Source: JBFWML01 sp050251635 (lineage in GTDB: Bacteria > Campylobacterota > Campylobacteria > Campylobacterales > SZUA-545). From it: a stretch of 23,882 nucleotides of DNA. This document shows positions 21,566 to 23,882 of the stretch, piece by piece. Every line of letters begins with the position of its first letter. Position 1 is the first letter of the stretch. The notes below the pieces were generated by a model. The model was not told where the DNA came from. It made no database searches and worked only from the letters and a program-made list of their open reading frames with translations. Position numbers and translations under genes: made by a program. The stretch covers positions 1 through 23,882 of the forward strand of contig JBFWML010000032.1 of NCBI GenBank assembly GCA_050251635.1, given 5' to 3'.

Positions 21566-21576
21566 AAGGCGTTTTT

Positions 21577-22788
21577 TTGGACTATCAGAGCCTCTGTCAA
21601 AAATATGGAACTCCCCTTTATCTTTACAATTTCGATCACATGACCCAGCAGTACGGAGCGCTCAAAGGCGCTTTTGAGGGCAAAAAATCCCTGATGGCCT
21701 TTGCGGTCAAATCCAACTCCAACCTGTCGGTCATTCAGCACTTCGCCCGCATGGGATCCGGGGCCGACTGCGTCTCCTACGGCGAAGTGCGCCGCGCGTT
21801 AGCCGCCGGGGTGCCCAAATACAAAATTATTTTCAGCGGCATGGGAAAACGCGACGACGAGATCGAAGGGGCGCTGGAAGCCGACATTCTCTTTATCAAC
21901 GTCGAAAGCGAAGCGGAGCTGCACCGGGTCGAGGCGATCGCCCGCGAGCGCGGCGTCAAAGCGCGCATCAGCATCCGCGTCAACCCCGATATCGATCCCC
22001 AAACCCACCCGTACATCTCCACGGGGCTTAAAGAAAACAAATTCGGCGTGGATATCGCCACCGCCGGGCGGCTCTATCTGTATGCCAAAAACAGCGATCA
22101 TCTCGATCCGGTGGGCATCCACTTTCACATCGGCAGCCAGCTGACCCAGCTTCAGCCCATTTTAGACGCCGCCGCGCGGGTGGCGGATTTGGCGCGGCAG
22201 CTCATTGCGCTGGAGATCGAACTGCGCTTTTTTGATGTGGGCGGCGGCTTGGGCGTCACCTACAAAGATGAAACCCCCATCGATCCCAAAGCCTACGCCG
22301 ACGGCATTTTCGCGGCCATCAAAGACCTCGACCTGACCGTTATCTGCGAACCGGGCCGTTTTCTGGTGGGCAATGCGGGCCATTTCTTAACCCGCGTGCT
22401 GTACGAGAAAAAAACCGGCAACAAACGCTTTGTGGTGGTGGACGGCGCCATGAACGATCTCATCCGTCCCGCGCTGTATAACGCCTATCACCGCGTGGAG
22501 GTGGTGGGTAAAACCGGCAACGAACACCCTACCGATGTGGTCGGCCCGGTGTGCGAAAGCGGCGACTTTTTTGCCAAAAACCTGCCGCTGCCCGACACCG
22601 AGCGGGGGGATTTGATGGCCATTCACACCGCCGGAGCCTACGGGTTTGTCATGAGCAGCAACTACAACACCCGCCGCCGCGCCGCGGAGGTGGCGGTGGA
22701 AAACGGCGAAGACCGTCTGATCCGCCCGCGGGAAACCTACGAAGATCTCTTTGGTAGTGAAGCGGCGCTTTTGAAGGGTAACGCGTGA
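21577..22788 (+). CDS. lysA: Diaminopimelate decarboxylase
   Basis: A PLP enzyme that converts meso-diaminopimelate to lysine. The 403-residue product has the N-terminal YGTPLYLYN, the PLP lysine Lys45 in FAVKSNSN, ENKFGVD, HFHIGSQ, DVGGGLG (glycines at 222-224), CEPGRFLVGNAG, and the dimer-interface C-E-S-G-D-F at 326-331. The start is TTG: an in-frame stop (TAA at 21565) lies four codons upstream, the conserved N-terminus begins directly after, and AAGG is 7 nt upstream. It overlaps pheA (GTGA). Lysine and aromatic amino acid genes are therefore coupled here. Confidence 0.95.
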   Translation: MDYQSLCQKYGTPLYLYNFDHMTQQYGALKGAFEGKKSLMAFAVKSNSNLSVIQHFARMGSGADCVSYGEVRRALAAGVPKYKIIFSGMGKRDDEIEGALEADILFINVESEAELHRVEAIARERGVKARISIRVNPDIDPQTHPYISTGLKENKFGVDIATAGRLYLYAKNSDHLDPVGIHFHIGSQLTQLQPILDAAARVADLARQLIALEIELRFFDVGGGLGVTYKDETPIDPKAYADGIFAAIKDLDLTVICEPGRFLVGNAGHFLTRVLYEKKTGNKRFVVVDGAMNDLIRPALYNAYHRVEVVGKTGNEHPTDVVGPVCESGDFFAKNLPLPDTERGDLMAIHTAGAYGFVMSSNYNTRRRAAEVAVENGEDRLIRPRETYEDLFGSEAALLKGNA

Positions 22789-23843
22789 ATCTCGACGCCA
22801 TCCGAACCCGGATCGACAAGGTGGATGATCAGCTTTTAGCTCTGCTCGAAGAGCGCATGGGACTGGTGCATCAGGTCGGCCAGCTTAAACAGCAATCCGG
22901 CGGCGCCATTTACCGTCCCGAACGGGAAAAGGCGATTTTAGAGCGGCTTAAACGGCACAAGGGGCTCTTAAACGGCGCGGCGATCGAGGCGATCTTTTTG
23001 GAGATTTTTGCCGCCGCCCGCCACTTGGAACTGCCCGAACGGATCGCCTTTTTGGGACCGGAGGGCAGCTTTACCCACCAAGCGGCCGAAAGCCGTTTTG
23101 GAGCATTGGGCGAATACCTCTCCATGAATGCCATTTCGGCGGTGTTTAAGGCGGTCGAGTCGGGGCGGGCCAAATACGGCATCGTACCCATCGAAAACAA
23201 CACCGACGGCGTGGTGGGCGAAACGCTCGATCTGCTGGGCGAAGGCAGTTTGAGCATTGTCGCGGAGATGATGTTGCCCATTCACCACGCCTTTGCCTCC
23301 CGGGCCGAACATATCAAAGAGGTCAAAAAGGTGTACTCCAAGGATATCGCCTTTGGTCAGTGCCGCGACTTTTTTAGCGAACACATGCTCGAAAATCTGG
23401 AGCGCATTCCCGTCGAGTCCACCGCCAAAGCCGCCAGACTCGCATCGGAGGATCCGGCGGCGGCGGCGATCTGTTCGCACATTGCCGCCAAAATCTACAG
23501 CCTGCCGGTGCTGTTTGAAAATATCGAAGACAGCCACACCAACAAAACCCGCTTTATTGTGCTCAGCAACTACAAAAACCAGCCCAGCGGACAGGATAAA
23601 ACGACCATTCTGGCCAAAACCGCCAACCGCCCCGGCGCGCTCTTTGAGTTTTTGGAGGAGTTTAACCGCGCGGGGATCAACCTGACCAAGATCGAATCGC
23701 GTCCGTCGGGCGAAGGGGAGGGGTTTAGCTCCTGGTTTTATATCGATTTTGAGGGCCACTGCGACGACGCGGCGGTGAAACCCATCTTGGAGCGCCACGA
23801 CGACGAAATCAAGTGGCTGGGCAGTTATGCCCGAACCTGCTAG
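22785..23843 (+). CDS. pheA: Bifunctional chorismate mutase/prephenate dehydratase
   Basis: Makes phenylpyruvate from chorismate in two steps. Residues about 1-80 form an AroQ-type chorismate mutase (IRTRIDKVDDQLLALLEERM, IYRPEREKAILERL). Residues about 86-265 are the dehydratase, beginning IAFLGPEGSFTHQAA (GPEGSFT at 91-97) and containing PIENNTDGVVGETLDLL and the catalytic T-R-F at 255-257. Residues about 280-352 are an ACT domain (NRPGALFEFL, ESRPS), the usual site of feedback inhibition by phenylalanine. The length of 352 is normal for this fusion. GTG at 22785 overlaps the lysA stop and leads straight into the conserved LDAIR. Confidence 0.95.
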   Translation: MNLDAIRTRIDKVDDQLLALLEERMGLVHQVGQLKQQSGGAIYRPEREKAILERLKRHKGLLNGAAIEAIFLEIFAAARHLELPERIAFLGPEGSFTHQAAESRFGALGEYLSMNAISAVFKAVESGRAKYGIVPIENNTDGVVGETLDLLGEGSLSIVAEMMLPIHHAFASRAEHIKEVKKVYSKDIAFGQCRDFFSEHMLENLERIPVESTAKAARLASEDPAAAAICSHIAAKIYSLPVLFENIEDSHTNKTRFIVLSNYKNQPSGQDKTTILAKTANRPGALFEFLEEFNRAGINLTKIESRPSGEGEGFSSWFYIDFEGHCDDAAVKPILERHDDEIKWLGSYARTC

Positions 23844-23856
23844 GAGAGAAACAAAA

Positions 23857-23882
23857 ATGCGTTTTCGTCACGAACTGGATCT
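23857..23882 (+). CDS. Start of a further gene, probably hisC (partial)
   Basis: An ATG 13 bp after the pheA stop is preceded by AGGAGA, which partly overlaps that stop, and opens a frame reading MRFRHELD to the window edge. In Sulfurimonas-like genomes pheA is followed by hisC (histidinol-phosphate aminotransferase), whose product starts with a similar MKF-type sequence. Eight residues cannot prove that, so the name is inferred from context. Confidence 0.5.

Noticed and set aside
21497..21576. Lysine riboswitch upstream of lysA
   Set aside because: The gap is only 80 bp, too short for the lysine aptamer, and none of its conserved core is visible.
22968..23798. Open frame of 276 codons antisense to pheA
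   Set aside because: Shadow frame; the plus-strand pheA accounts for the whole stretch.
1..23882. tRNA, rRNA, CRISPR array, insertion sequence or prophage genes
   Set aside because: I looked for cloverleaf-like spacers, regular direct repeats, transposase motifs and phage gene order; nothing qualified, and genes fill almost the entire window.

Overview
The window looks like a chromosomal segment from a GC-rich, free-living member of the Campylobacterota (the former Epsilonproteobacteria). Several things point there: kinase cores of the HQWRQPL type, a MurF with a membrane-embedded N-terminus, the order aspS-adk-ppa, a clpS-clpA-aat cluster, and a transaldolase / PilT-type ATPase / rplY / pth / LptF-LptG permease / lysA / pheA / (hisC) run. 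The GC richness and many GTG and TTG starts fit environmental sulfur- or hydrogen-oxidising relatives better than AT-rich Campylobacter or Helicobacter. No genus is claimed.

Region 1 (1-7257, + strand) is a signal-transduction island of five genes. It holds a soluble two-PAS histidine kinase, a membrane kinase with a periplasmic ABC-substrate-binding-like sensor, a REC-PAS-kinase hybrid with an Aer-like PAS, a REC protein with an unrecognised helical C-terminal domain, and a REC-PAS-coiled-coil protein without a kinase core. The first four are coupled by overlaps or a 1-bp gap; the fifth follows 31 bp later behind a possible promoter. Three kinases and three receivers sit together without a recognisable DNA-binding, cyclic-di-GMP or methyl-accepting output, so the output must be protein-protein or lie in the uncharacterised helical domain. 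I consider this the most promising part for undescribed biology.

Region 2 (7261-8709, - strand) is murF, convergent with the island. Region 3 (8790-12830, + strand) is a tight operon for the bacterial Leu/Phe N-degron pathway: clpS adaptor, clpA unfoldase and aat transferase, followed by a CvfB-type S1-like RNA-binding protein. The ClpS N-degron pocket carries unusual substitutions. Region 4 (12857-15717, - strand) is aspS-adk-ppa, with nadK divergent from it at 15803. A small TRL-like lipoprotein gene follows on the minus strand. Region 5 (17188 to the window end, + strand) is tal, a PilT/PilU ATPase, rplY, pth, an LptF/LptG-type permease, lysA, pheA and the first codons of a gene that is probably hisC.

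Regulatory signals are mostly extended -10 elements (GGTAGAAT, GGTAAAAT, GGGTACAAT) with weak or unrecognisable -35 boxes. Two genes (nadK and the one at 6151) start so close behind a -10-like hexamer, and without a clear Shine-Dalgarno, that leaderless initiation is plausible. The palindrome GCGATCGC recurs six times in 6121-23882. I see no tRNA, rRNA, CRISPR array, insertion sequence or phage gene.
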